Origin: Proteiniphilum sp. UBA5283
GTDB taxonomy: Bacteria > Bacteroidota > Bacteroidia > Bacteroidales > Dysgonomonadaceae
Assembly (NCBI GenBank): GCA_002408485.1
Contig: DHSP01000028.1
Location: 9,709-35,160 of the forward strand
Direction: 5' to 3'
Length of the DNA: 25,452 bases
Shown here piece after piece: positions 6,454-13,835 of this stretch. Positions within the stretch are counted from its first letter, which is position 1. Each line of letters opens with the position of its first letter. The notes beneath the pieces are model-generated. The model made no database searches, had not been told where the DNA came from, and saw only the letters and a list, made by a program, of their open reading frames with translations. Made by a program: the position numbers and the translations under genes.

Positions 6454-7983
6454 TTATAATTCACAGTAAACACCATCTTCTGCCAGATTTTTGCAGGGAT
6501 AGCGCCAGGTGTTTTCTTTCCCTTCAATGAGGTCGTCGGCTACATCGGGGCCCCATGAACCGGATGGATATCCGTGAAGCGGTGCCTCCTTGTCGTTTTC
6601 CCAATAATTGAGAACCGGCTGTACAAACTTCCAGGTTTCTTCGGCCGCTTCGCTGCTCATGTAAAGCATGTTGTCGCCGGTCATGCAGTCGAGAATCAAT
6701 CTTTCGTAGGCACTGGGAATATAATGATCGTTCAGTTCTGTATAGTGGAAGTCCATGTTCACCGACTTTACCTCATATCCGCTTCCCGGAACCTTCATCC
6801 CTGTTTTCAGCAGGATGCCTTCGTCGGGCTGAATACGAAGGATAAGCTGGTTGTCTGAGTTCCCGGAATCATCGGCCGACTTGAACAACCTTTGGGGAGA
6901 GGGTTTGAAATGAATCACCACTTCCGTGACGTTTGTCGGCAATCGTTTGCCGGTGCGGATGTAAAAGGGAACACCCTGCCAGCGCCAGTTGTCGATGAAG
7001 ATCTTCATGGCGACATACGTTTCGGTGCGCGAATGTTTATCCACATTCCTTTCATCGCGGTAGCCGTTGTACTGTTTTCCCCGGACGGTGGCGTCGGTGT
7101 ACTGACCGCGAATTACATTCTTTTTCAGATCGTTCTTGCTGAAAGGACGTAACGAACGGAAGACTTTCATCTTTTCGTACCGTATTTCCTCCGGGCTTAT
7201 TTTGGCCGGTGGTTCCATCGCCACCAGCGATAGTACCTGTAGGAGATGATTCTGTACCATGTCACGCAACGCGCCCGAATGGTCATAGTAGCCTCCTCTG
7301 TCCTCCACGCCAATGCTCTCAGCCGCGGTGATTTCCACGTGCTGAATGAAGTTGCGGTTCCAGAGCGGTTCATATATGCCATTGGCAAAACGGGTCACCA
7401 TCAGGTTCTGCACCGTTTCCTTACCCAGGTAGTGATCTATACGGTATATTTGATCCTCACTGAAGAACTCCTGCAGTTGCTCATTCAGCTCGATGGCTGA
7501 TAACAGATCATGACCGAACGGCTTTTCAATGATAATCCTCCTGAATCCCTTTTGTTGTAGCGTAAGTCCCTGTCCGTATAAATACTTGGGTATGGAGGTG
7601 TAAAGTGAAGGAGGAGTGGAGAGGTAAAAAATATAGTTTTGTCCTAGATTAAGCTTCCTGTTCAACGAGTTCAGCTTCTCTTTCACATGTATGTATTCTT
7701 CTCCCTTACCTGTGTCGATGCTCAGGTAATGAAGCATGGAAAGAAAATCATGAATCTTCTCTGTGACTGCATTTTTATAATGGGCAAATAGCTTTATGCC
7801 CTCTTTCATCTTCTTCCGGAACTGATTGTCTGTGAGGTCTGTTCTGCTTACTCCCAATACGGCATATCCTTCCGGGAGCGAACCATTCATATAGAGATCA
7901 AATACTGCAGGAATCAGTTTCCTATATGTGAGGTCGCCGGAGGCGCCAAAAATTACCAGCGCCTGGTTGGTTGTTTTCTTCAT
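6454..7983 (-). CDS. zwf: Glucose-6-phosphate 1-dehydrogenase
   Basis: A 509-residue enzyme oxidising glucose 6-phosphate to 6-phosphogluconolactone with reduction of NAD(P)+. The dinucleotide loop is GASGDLTYRKL (13-23). EKPFG is at 153-157, and the signature RIDHYLGKE (181-189) contains D183. H246 in VQNHLLQ is 63 residues further on, the spacing of the known Asp-His catalytic pair (D177/H240 in the Leuconostoc enzyme). The C-terminal beta+alpha domain is complete (YIRTGKRLPT, then ILRIQPDEGI). Start ATG 7983 lies about 30 nt below a -7 box (8013-8020). It is the first gene of the zwf-pgl unit and diverges from rpsF. Confidence 0.96.
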   Translation of the reverse strand: MKKTTNQALVIFGASGDLTYRKLIPAVFDLYMNGSLPEGYAVLGVSRTDLTDNQFRKKMKEGIKLFAHYKNAVTEKIHDFLSMLHYLSIDTGKGEEYIHVKEKLNSLNRKLNLGQNYIFYLSTPPSLYTSIPKYLYGQGLTLQQKGFRRIIIEKPFGHDLLSAIELNEQLQEFFSEDQIYRIDHYLGKETVQNLMVTRFANGIYEPLWNRNFIQHVEITAAESIGVEDRGGYYDHSGALRDMVQNHLLQVLSLVAMEPPAKISPEEIRYEKMKVFRSLRPFSKNDLKKNVIRGQYTDATVRGKQYNGYRDERNVDKHSRTETYVAMKIFIDNWRWQGVPFYIRTGKRLPTNVTEVVIHFKPSPQRLFKSADDSGNSDNQLILRIQPDEGILLKTGMKVPGSGYEVKSVNMDFHYTELNDHYIPSAYERLILDCMTGDNMLYMSSEAAEETWKFVQPVLNYWENDKEAPLHGYPSGSWGPDVADDLIEGKENTWRYPCKNLAEDGVYCEL

Positions 7984-8012
7984 TACGCTACTGCTTGTTG
8001 ATGTCTAATAAA

Positions 8013-8020
8013 CAAATGTA
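8013..8020 (-). promoter_or_regulatory. -7 promoter box for zwf
   Basis: Minus strand TACATTTG, matching TAnnTTTG, about 30 nt upstream of the zwf ATG. There is no TTTG at the expected -33 distance. Confidence 0.45.
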
Positions 8021-8092
8021 CAACGAAAAAGTTGATGACCAGCCGGCCAAAGAAAAAAACGATCTTTCATTGAAAGTTAATATAGGCAGGAC

Positions 8093-8123
8093 TTTGATAG
8101 TTAGATAATTTGTTGTATCTTTG
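8093..8123 (+). promoter_or_regulatory. Full Bacteroidetes sigma-ABfr-type promoter for rpsF-rpsR-rplI
   Basis: TTTG at 8093-8096, a 19-nt spacer, then TATCTTTG at 8116-8123. This is an exact match to the Bacteroidetes housekeeping promoter (-33 TTTG, -7 TAnnTTTG). Predicted initiation is near 8130, giving an AT-rich leader of about 45 nt. A perfect palindrome CTTTCA-T-TGAAAG (8064-8076) lies just upstream of the -33 element. Confidence 0.85.
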
Positions 8124-8175
8124 CCGCTCGAAAAAATGTGTTTAATTTATTTAATGTATTAATAATTAATTTAGT

Positions 8176-8613
8176 ATGAATAATTACGAAACCGTTTTCA
8201 TTTTGACTCCCGTTTTGTCTGATGCTCAGATGAAGGAAGCGGTTGAAAAATTCAAGAACCTCCTCACAGAGCAAGGGGCTGAAATTGTCAACGAAGAAGA
8301 CTGGGGACTGCGCAAGCTGGCATATCCCATCGACAAGAAAACTACCGGGTTTTACACTTTCCTCGAATTTAATGCTGAGCCTTCGGTGATTGATAAGTTG
8401 GAAGTCAACTTCCGTCGCGACGAACGTGTGATCCGTTTCTTAACCGTGAAACAGGATAAATTTGCATTGGAATATGCCGGGAAGAGGAGAAACAACAAAG
8501 GCGGCAAGAAACAGGAAGCTCATGCACAGGCTGCAGAGAATGTGAAATCAAGGAAGCCGCAAAAGGCAGAAGTGGTTGAAACAGAAGTAGAATCAAATGA
8601 AAAGGAGGATTAA
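8176..8613 (+). CDS. rpsF: 30S ribosomal protein bS6
   Basis: A 145-residue ribosomal protein that binds 16S rRNA with bS18 on the 30S platform. The core (MNNYETVFILTPVLSDAQMK through RRDERVIRFLTVKQDKFALEYAGKRR) covers about 1-110 and is standard bS6. Residues from about 112 form a Lys/Glu/Gln/Ala-rich, probably disordered tail (KGGKKQEAHAQAAENVKS...). In Bacteroidetes ribosome structures bS6, bS18 and bS21 form the pocket that hides the 16S anti-Shine-Dalgarno tail. No SD precedes its own ATG. It is 3 nt from rpsR. Confidence 0.97.
   Translation: MNNYETVFILTPVLSDAQMKEAVEKFKNLLTEQGAEIVNEEDWGLRKLAYPIDKKTTGFYTFLEFNAEPSVIDKLEVNFRRDERVIRFLTVKQDKFALEYAGKRRNNKGGKKQEAHAQAAENVKSRKPQKAEVVETEVESNEKED
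8602..8608 (+). promoter_or_regulatory. Strong Shine-Dalgarno of rpsR (AAGGAGG)
   Basis: AAGGAGG lies 8 nt before the rpsR ATG, inside the last codons of rpsF (Lys-Glu-Asp). Full SDs are exceptional in Bacteroidetes, whose ribosomes normally cannot use them. Confidence 0.75.
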
Positions 8614-8616
8614 GTA

Positions 8617-8883
8617 ATGGCCAAACAATCAGAAATTAGATACCTGACGCCCCTGTCAGTAGATGTGAAAAAGAAAAAATATTGCCGCTTCAAAAAGAAC
8701 GGTATCAAATACATCGATTATAAGGATCCCGAATTCCTGAAAAAGTTCCTGAACGAACAGGGTAAAATTTTGCCGAGAAGAATTACAGGTACATCATTGA
8801 AGTTTCAACGCCGTATAGCGCAAGCAGTAAAGAGAGCACGTCATATCGCCTTGCTTCCGTACGTGACCGATTTAATGAAATAA
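8617..8883 (+). CDS. rpsR: 30S ribosomal protein bS18
   Basis: An 88-residue basic ribosomal protein that pairs with bS6 on the 30S platform. The sequence is typical throughout: YLTPLSVDVKKKKYCRFKKN, YIDYKDPEFLKKFLNEQGKI, then the core motif LPRRITGTSLKFQRRIAQAV and KRARHIALLPYVTDLMK. A single Cys (in KYCRF) remains from the ancestral zinc-binding form. It starts 3 nt after rpsF with AAGGAGG at optimal spacing, and is followed after 15 nt by rplI. Confidence 0.98.
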   Translation: MAKQSEIRYLTPLSVDVKKKKYCRFKKNGIKYIDYKDPEFLKKFLNEQGKILPRRITGTSLKFQRRIAQAVKRARHIALLPYVTDLMK

Positions 8884-8884
8884 G

Positions 8885-8891
8885 AAGGAGG
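8885..8891 (+). promoter_or_regulatory. Strong Shine-Dalgarno of rplI (AAGGAGG)
   Basis: A second perfect AAGGAGG, in the 15-nt rpsR-rplI gap, 7 nt before the rplI ATG. It is just outside coding sequence, so it is not a by-product of codon choice. Confidence 0.8.
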
Positions 8892-8898
8892 AATAGAC

Positions 8899-9342
8899 AT
8901 GGAAGTAATATTGAAAGAAGATATACTGAATTTAGGCTACAAGGATGATGTAGTGAATGTGAAAAAAGGATATGCGCGAAATTTCCTTATTCCCCAGGGA
9001 AAAGCCGTTATTGCCAGTGAATCTGCTAAAAAGGTACTTGCAGAGAACCAAAAACAGCGTGCTCATAAGCTGGCGCAAATAAAGGCTGACGCACAGGCCA
9101 TTGCCGATAAGCTGGAAGGTGTGTCGCTGACCATTGGTGCAAAAACAAGCTCCACGGGTACCATTTTTGGATCGGTGACCAACATACAGATTGCCGATGC
9201 ATTAAAGGAGAAAGGTTTTGAACTGGATAGAAAACTTATTCTGATTAAAGATCAGGTAAAAGAGGTAGGCAGCTATAAAGCCATTGCCAAGCTTCACAAA
9301 GAGGTTTCTGTTGAAATTCCCTTCGAAGTGGTTGCAGAATAA
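8899..9342 (+). CDS. rplI: 50S ribosomal protein bL9
   Basis: A 147-residue two-domain ribosomal protein. The N-terminal domain (MEVILKEDILNLGYKDDVVNVKKGYARNFLIP) has the GYARNFL-IP signature of bL9. A long helix (about 40-75) links it to the C-terminal domain (about 80-147; SSTGTIFGSVTNIQIADALKEKG, then LIKDQVKEVGSYKAIAKLHKEV). Length is normal. It is the last gene of the rpsF-rpsR-rplI operon and is followed by a strong terminator. Confidence 0.98.
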   Translation: MEVILKEDILNLGYKDDVVNVKKGYARNFLIPQGKAVIASESAKKVLAENQKQRAHKLAQIKADAQAIADKLEGVSLTIGAKTSSTGTIFGSVTNIQIADALKEKGFELDRKLILIKDQVKEVGSYKAIAKLHKEVSVEIPFEVVAE

Positions 9343-9371
9343 AAACAGCTGCATTCAGGTAATCAAAATAG

Positions 9372-9401
9372 GGGCTGGCTCACTAGTGAGTCAGCCCTTT
9401 T
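9372..9401 (+). terminator. Intrinsic terminator of the ribosomal protein operon
   Basis: GGGCTG-G-CTCAC (9372-9383) pairs with GTGAG-T-CAGCCC (9386-9397) around a TA core, with one G-T wobble, followed by TTTT (9398-9401). It lies 29 nt after the rplI stop. Confidence 0.9.
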
Positions 9402-9555
9402 CAATTGACAAATTGCTGGATTTTCCGTTCTCCATCCGTTTTTATCACTACGATATTCCCCGGTAAATCTGTCTGTGATTTGAGGCTGTTGTCTCGTCCT
9501 GAAAATAAAGTACAGTATGCGTAAACAACATTTCTCAGGACAAAGGCTGAGAAAT
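9402..9555. other. Intergenic segment with repeat traces, possible mobile-element remnant
   Basis: No gene is supported here. A 7-bp inverted repeat GTCCTGA (9496-9502) / TCAGGAC (9535-9541) is present. Sequence at 9460-9480 is an imperfect direct copy of 9608-9627 at the ackA 3' end (about 17 of 21 positions). A short ATG-led frame at 9517 (MRKQHFSGQRLRNKKC) has the basic look of a transposase start but stops soon and has no other support. An insertion-sequence scar is possible, not shown. Confidence 0.25.
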
Positions 9556-9596
9556 AAAAAATGCCGTCCCAGAGAGTTAGTCTCCATGGACGGCAC
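9556..9596 (-). terminator. Intrinsic terminator of the pta-ackA operon
   Basis: On the minus strand GTGCCGTCC is followed by a loop containing a short GAGA/TCTC helix, then GGACGGCA and a run of six T (9556-9561 on the plus strand are A). The 8-bp stem is 9562-9569 with 9588-9595. It is just downstream of the ackA stop. Confidence 0.88.
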
Positions 9597-9618
9597 TTGG
9601 CAGTTTGCCGGTAATCTG

Positions 9619-10824
9619 TCAGTTATTATGTTGCAGTATCTCTACCGTGTCTCTGGCAATGGTGAGTTCCTCATCGGTGGGAATGATCACTACCTTTACT
9701 TTTGAAGAAGGCTTGCTGATAACCACCTCCTTGGCACGTACTGAATCGTTCAGCTCCTCATCCAGTTCAATGCCCATAAATTCCATGTTTTTACACACAT
9801 AGCTGCGGGTTTCAGCCTGATTCTCTCCCACGCCACCCGTAAACACGAGAACATCCACGCCGCCCAAAATAGCGGCATACGATCCCACATATTTTTTGAT
9901 GCGGTAGTTGTAGGTGTTCATGGCCAGTTGGGCCCGATTGTTGCCATTGACAATGGCAGCCTGTATTTCCCGCATATCGGATGAAATACCTGAAATACCG
10001 AGTACACCGGAGAATTTGTTCAGTAAAGTAGAAATACCCTTGGTACCCATATGTTCTTTTTCCATGATATAGGAAATTACCCCGGGATCCACATCGCCCG
10101 AACGGGTACCCATGATGAGGCCTTCTACAGGTGTCATTCCCATGCTCGTGTCAATTGATTTTCCATTTTTAATGGCAGTGACCGAACCGCCATTGCCGAT
10201 GTGTGCCGTGATGATGCGTTGCTTTTCATAGGGAACGCCCAGAAAATCGCAAGCTCTCCTGGATACATATCGGTGGCTGGTTCCATGGAACCCATAGCGA
10301 CGGATGCCGTATTTTTCGTACAACGAGTAGGGTATGCCATACATATAGGCATAATCGGGCATAGTCTGATGGAAGGCCGTATCAAAGACTCCTACCTGCG
10401 GTGTATCGGGCATCAGCTCCTGGATGGCATAAATGCCTTTCAGGTTGGGTGGATTGTGCAAAGGAGCCAGCTCAATGCACTCGTTCAGCATCTCAATCAC
10501 CTCGTCGGTGATCAACACGCTTGAGTTGAAACGCTCACCTCCATGAACCACCCGGTGTCCCACAGCTTGTATCTCGTCGAGTGATTTGATGCAGCCATAT
10601 TTCTCGCTGAGCAATACACCCAGGATATATTCAATGCCGGCACGGTGTTCAAGAATTTCACCTTCGAGCATCACCTTTTGCCCGTCGGGTAATGTGAGCT
10701 TGAGGAACGAACCTTTCATCCCAATTTTTTCAATACCTCCCTGAGCAACGACCTCTTTGCTTTCCATCTCGAAAAGCTTGTATTTGATGGACGAACTTCC
10801 GCAATTTAAAACCAATATCTTCAT
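9619..10824 (-). CDS. ackA: Acetate kinase
   Basis: A 401-residue ASKHA-fold kinase that makes ATP and acetate from acetyl phosphate and ADP. Key residues are in place: N7 in LVLNCGSSSIKYKL, R91 in GHRVVHGGE, D148 in VFDTAFHQTMP, H180 in RYGFHGTSHRYV, the GNGGS phosphate loop, and the PTDEEL Glu near the C-terminus. Length is normal. It is the last gene of the pta / dehydrogenase-like / ackA unit, 16 nt after its neighbour, with AAGGAG 12 nt before the ATG. A terminator follows. Confidence 0.97.
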   Translation of the reverse strand: MKILVLNCGSSSIKYKLFEMESKEVVAQGGIEKIGMKGSFLKLTLPDGQKVMLEGEILEHRAGIEYILGVLLSEKYGCIKSLDEIQAVGHRVVHGGERFNSSVLITDEVIEMLNECIELAPLHNPPNLKGIYAIQELMPDTPQVGVFDTAFHQTMPDYAYMYGIPYSLYEKYGIRRYGFHGTSHRYVSRRACDFLGVPYEKQRIITAHIGNGGSVTAIKNGKSIDTSMGMTPVEGLIMGTRSGDVDPGVISYIMEKEHMGTKGISTLLNKFSGVLGISGISSDMREIQAAIVNGNNRAQLAMNTYNYRIKKYVGSYAAILGGVDVLVFTGGVGENQAETRSYVCKNMEFMGIELDEELNDSVRAKEVVISKPSSKVKVVIIPTDEELTIARDTVEILQHNN

Positions 10825-10840
10825 GCTGTTGTTATTCTCC

Positions 10841-11812
10841 TTAATTAAACACCGTTTTATTTATTGAGACAGGATTACCGTTTTCATCGTATTCGTAAAA
10901 CCCTTTTCCTGTACGCACGCCCAGCTGGTTGGACCTGTATAGTTTCCAGAGTAGCGGATTGGGTTTATAATGCTTCTCGCCGAAATCGTTGAACATTGCC
11001 TCCATAAGGGTAACCAGTCGTTCAATGCCGACGATATCTGCCATGCGGAAAATTCCGTAACGTTGCCCGTAGATGATGGTGAGGGTCTCTTCAATATCTT
11101 CCATGGAGCTGACTCTCTCGAGCAGCATCTGACAGGCTTCGTTCAGCATGGTTGCCAGAAGACGCAGGCTTACATTTCCGTTGCTTTCGTTGATACGATG
11201 TGGTTTGTAGTTGATAAGTTTGGCAAAGATCTCCATCTTCTGATAAACCTCTTCCGATGTATACATCCCCTTTGAAATTTCCAGGATGCGGGCATCAGGG
11301 TGCGAGACCGGGAAGTAGAGACTTACACAGCGTTCTTTGTGGTCGAGGTCTGCAGCCAGCTCACTGATGATTACGGTGGATCCGTTTGTGGCAATGATGG
11401 AATCGGTATCCAGCACCTCTTCCAATTTTTTGAAGATGTTCTTTCGTAGTGGCGTACTCCTTCGCCCGCTCTCTGAATACCGGGTACACTCAATGACCAG
11501 ATCACATCCCTCAAAGTCTTCGTATGCCAATGTTGGAGTGATGCGGTTCATGATGATCTTCTTTTCCGAGGGGGTTAATCCCCAGCTGCTGATTTTCTGA
11601 TCCATCACTTTACCCAATTCGTTCATCACATAATTGATCCGCTCCTGTGATTCATCCAGGAAGACCACGTCCATGCCTGCTGTTGCAGTCATGTGAATGA
11701 TGGTCCTTCCCTCCTTGCCGGCACCCACGACTCCGATTTTTGAGAATAGTGGCTTGTTTTTACTCTCGGCAGTGATAGTAAGCCCGTATTTTTCAATTGA
11801 ATCTATAATCAT
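10841..11812 (-). CDS. 3-hydroxyacyl-CoA dehydrogenase-like protein with altered catalytic residues
   Basis: A 323-residue protein with the fold of 3-hydroxybutyryl-CoA dehydrogenase: Rossmann domain (about 24-200) with GAGKEG (30-35) and D53 at the end of strand 2 favouring NAD(H), then an all-helical C-terminal domain ending LGVRTGKGFYEYDENG. Aligned without gaps to the human enzyme (S137, H158, E170, N208), the equivalents are S145, Y166, E178 and L216, with identical spacings of 21, 12 and 50. The catalytic His (MHFFNP in the family, here LYFPVS) and the substrate-side Asn are thus replaced. NAD binding is likely preserved; ordinary dehydrogenase activity is doubtful. It sits 16 nt from both pta and ackA, so it is co-expressed with acetate formation. 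Possible roles are a divergent dehydrogenase or an NAD(H)-sensing partner; neither is shown. Confidence 0.85.
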   Translation of the reverse strand: MIIDSIEKYGLTITAESKNKPLFSKIGVVGAGKEGRTIIHMTATAGMDVVFLDESQERINYVMNELGKVMDQKISSWGLTPSEKKIIMNRITPTLAYEDFEGCDLVIECTRYSESGRRSTPLRKNIFKKLEEVLDTDSIIATNGSTVIISELAADLDHKERCVSLYFPVSHPDARILEISKGMYTSEEVYQKMEIFAKLINYKPHRINESNGNVSLRLLATMLNEACQMLLERVSSMEDIEETLTIIYGQRYGIFRMADIVGIERLVTLMEAMFNDFGEKHYKPNPLLWKLYRSNQLGVRTGKGFYEYDENGNPVSINKTVFN

Positions 11813-11828
11813 TTTACTTATAATACTG

Positions 11829-12842
11829 TTAATTATCTTGTTTCATTCCAATGGCTTGATTGGCAGCGATAACCACCATCTTGTAGATGTCGTCTACCGA
11901 ACAGCCGCGCGACAGATCGTTGACGGGGGCTGCCATACCTTGCAATACAGGCCCCACGGCTTCGGCGTTTCCTAATCGCTGCACCAGCTTGTAGCCAATA
12001 TTCCCTGACTCAAGCGTAGGGAAAACTAGCACATTGGCTTTCCCGGCAATAAGACTTCCCGGTGCTTTGCTTGCACCCACAGCCGGTACGAGTGCGGCAT
12101 CGGCCTGCAGTTCCCCGTCGATCAACAGGGAAGGACTGGTCTCTTTTGCAATACGGGTGGCCTCACGCACTTTGTCGATCATCTCATGTTCTGCACTTCC
12201 TTTTGTGGAAAAGCTGAGCATTGCCACCTTCGGTTCTGCACCCACCAGGCTCTTCATTGTTTGTGCCGAGGCAACAGCAATAGAAGCAAGCTCTTCGGCA
12301 GTGGGATTGGGCATCACCGCACAATCAGCAAACAGGAGGATGCCGTTTTCACCGTACTGTGGCGTTTGTGTATACATAATGAAGGCCCCCGAGACTACTT
12401 TAACACCGGGTAAGGTCTTAATGATCTGCAAAGCAGGGCGTAATACATCGCCCGTAGTGTTTTGTGCGCCGGCAATTTCACCGTCGGCATCGCCATTTTT
12501 GATCATCAGACAGGCCAGGTAAAGAGGGTCTTCCACAAGTAGTGCTGCCTGTTCCGGAGTCATTCCCTTTTTTTTACGCAATTCCAGCAAAAGGTTTTTG
12601 TAGGTTTCTTTTTTCACATGATTCTTTGGATCTGTGATCTGCGCACGAGAAATATTAACCAGCTTAAACTGATCTGCCAGTGCATGGATCTCGGTCGGAT
12701 TTCCCAGCAGGATGATGTCTGCAATACCATCGCGCAACAATTGATCAGCAGCACGTAATGTCCGTGTCTCCGTACCTTCCGGCAGGACAATGCGCTGTTT
12801 GTCCTTCTTTGCCCGCTCGGTCATGCTTTCGAGTAAATTCAT
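11829..12842 (-). CDS. pta: Phosphate acetyltransferase
   Basis: Converts acetyl-CoA and phosphate to acetyl phosphate and CoA. It is the short, single-domain form, without the N-terminal DRTGG/CobQ-like domain of enterobacterial Pta. Family segments include KQRIVLPEGTETRTLRAAD near the start, the central GAQNTTGDVLRPALQIIKT, MLSFSTKGSAEHEMIDKV, DGELQADAALVP and the late FPTLESGNIGYKLVQRLG. Met at 12842 (MNLLESMTERAKKDKQRI) gives 337 residues and matches the usual family start; an upstream in-frame ATG at 12872 adds ten residues (MEKPKLYTQT) that look like translated leader. It heads the three-gene unit with ackA, below a -7 box at 12914-12921. Confidence 0.95.
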   Translation of the reverse strand: MNLLESMTERAKKDKQRIVLPEGTETRTLRAADQLLRDGIADIILLGNPTEIHALADQFKLVNISRAQITDPKNHVKKETYKNLLLELRKKKGMTPEQAALLVEDPLYLACLMIKNGDADGEIAGAQNTTGDVLRPALQIIKTLPGVKVVSGAFIMYTQTPQYGENGILLFADCAVMPNPTAEELASIAVASAQTMKSLVGAEPKVAMLSFSTKGSAEHEMIDKVREATRIAKETSPSLLIDGELQADAALVPAVGASKAPGSLIAGKANVLVFPTLESGNIGYKLVQRLGNAEAVGPVLQGMAAPVNDLSRGCSVDDIYKMVVIAANQAIGMKQDN

Positions 12843-12913
12843 TGTTTGTGTGTAAAGTTTTGGTTTTTCCAATAATGATCAGGATACAATTTCATAATAA
12901 AATGTATTCTCCA

Positions 12914-12921
12914 CAAAAGTA
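12914..12921 (-). promoter_or_regulatory. -7 promoter box for the pta operon
   Basis: Minus strand TACTTTTG, matching TAnnTTTG. A TTTG on the same strand lies 24 nt further upstream (12946-12949), slightly longer than the usual 19-20 nt spacing. The box is in the 125-nt gap between the regulator gene stop and the pta start, so the acetate operon probably has its own promoter. Confidence 0.5.
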
Positions 12922-12967
12922 CGAAAAATTGCCCGAAGTAGGTAACAAAATGGTAGTGAAATAGTGT

Positions 12968-13753
12968 TTATTCTCTGATCAGCCGGTTTCGGTCGAGCAC
13001 TTTCACCGTGCGACCTTTCAGCAGTATAATGCCGTCGTCTTCCATCTCCTTCAGCGATCTGGCTAGTGACTGACGTTGTACGCCGAAATACTCTGCCAGC
13101 TGCGTGCGGGAGCGTTTCAGGGTGAAAGAGTCTTGTTCAACCGTGGTTTTCTCCAGGAAAAAAGTAGCCAGCTTTTTTCTCAGGCTTTTCAGGGAGATCA
13201 TTTGCAGCTTGTTGGTCAGGAAAAAGGTAAGGTCGGCATTCATTGTCAGGAAATTGGTCAGCAACTGCTTGTTGCCTGCCATCTCGTTAAGCCAGGCATC
13301 CTTTGATATTTTCAAAAAAACACAAGGTTCTGCAGCAATCACATCCACGGGGTAGCTCTTTTTTGCACCGTAAATAAAAGCAGGAGCAAGGGGGATCACC
13401 GCTTCCAGGATGTCAATGTTCAATACATTTCCTTCCATGGTTATCATTTCCGTTCGCACACTCCCTTGTACCAGTAACATCACCGAACGTATGGGTTCTC
13501 CCTGCAGTACAATGGTCTCCCCTTTCTTGTAGGTAAGCACTTCCTTTACATTTCTGTCAAGAAACTGATCATGTTCGCCCTGCGACAATCCCTTGAACAA
13601 TGGGCAATAGGATAATTCCTTATCGTGGTGATGCATGTGAAGCGATAATTCGTCGTGACCATGATCTGCGGACACCTTATTTTCCAGCAAATGGTGCAAA
13701 TGACTATGAGAGTGTCTCCGGTTCTCCCCGAAGTTATGCCTGTCTTTATCCAT
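12968..13753 (-). CDS. Crp/Fnr-family transcriptional regulator with a His-rich N-terminus
   Basis: A 261-residue regulator. Residues 1-43 contain 12 His (positions 6, 14, 16, 18, 20, 21, 31, 33, 39, 41, 42, 43), a likely metal-binding extension. A cNMP-type beta-barrel follows (about 48-165; CPLFKGLSQGEHD, GETIVLQGEPIRSVMLLVQG), then a dimer helix and a winged helix-turn-helix (SRTQLAEYFGVQRQSLARSLKEMEDDGII, about 212-241). Only two Cys are visible (C50 and one in EPCVF), so an Fnr-type [4Fe-4S] cluster is not expected. Met40 is an alternative start that would remove most of the His-rich segment. It diverges from the DUF6448 gene and lies directly upstream of the acetate operon; its targets are unknown. 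Confidence 0.88.
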   Translation of the reverse strand: MDKDRHNFGENRRHSHSHLHHLLENKVSADHGHDELSLHMHHHDKELSYCPLFKGLSQGEHDQFLDRNVKEVLTYKKGETIVLQGEPIRSVMLLVQGSVRTEMITMEGNVLNIDILEAVIPLAPAFIYGAKKSYPVDVIAAEPCVFLKISKDAWLNEMAGNKQLLTNFLTMNADLTFFLTNKLQMISLKSLRKKLATFFLEKTTVEQDSFTLKRSRTQLAEYFGVQRQSLARSLKEMEDDGIILLKGRTVKVLDRNRLIRE

Positions 13754-13835
13754 ACAATAAGATGATTATGTAGTTAAACATTAAAAAAACGCTTGGTTAT
13801 TATTGCTTTGTTAAATAATCTGAAATGTCTGCAGC

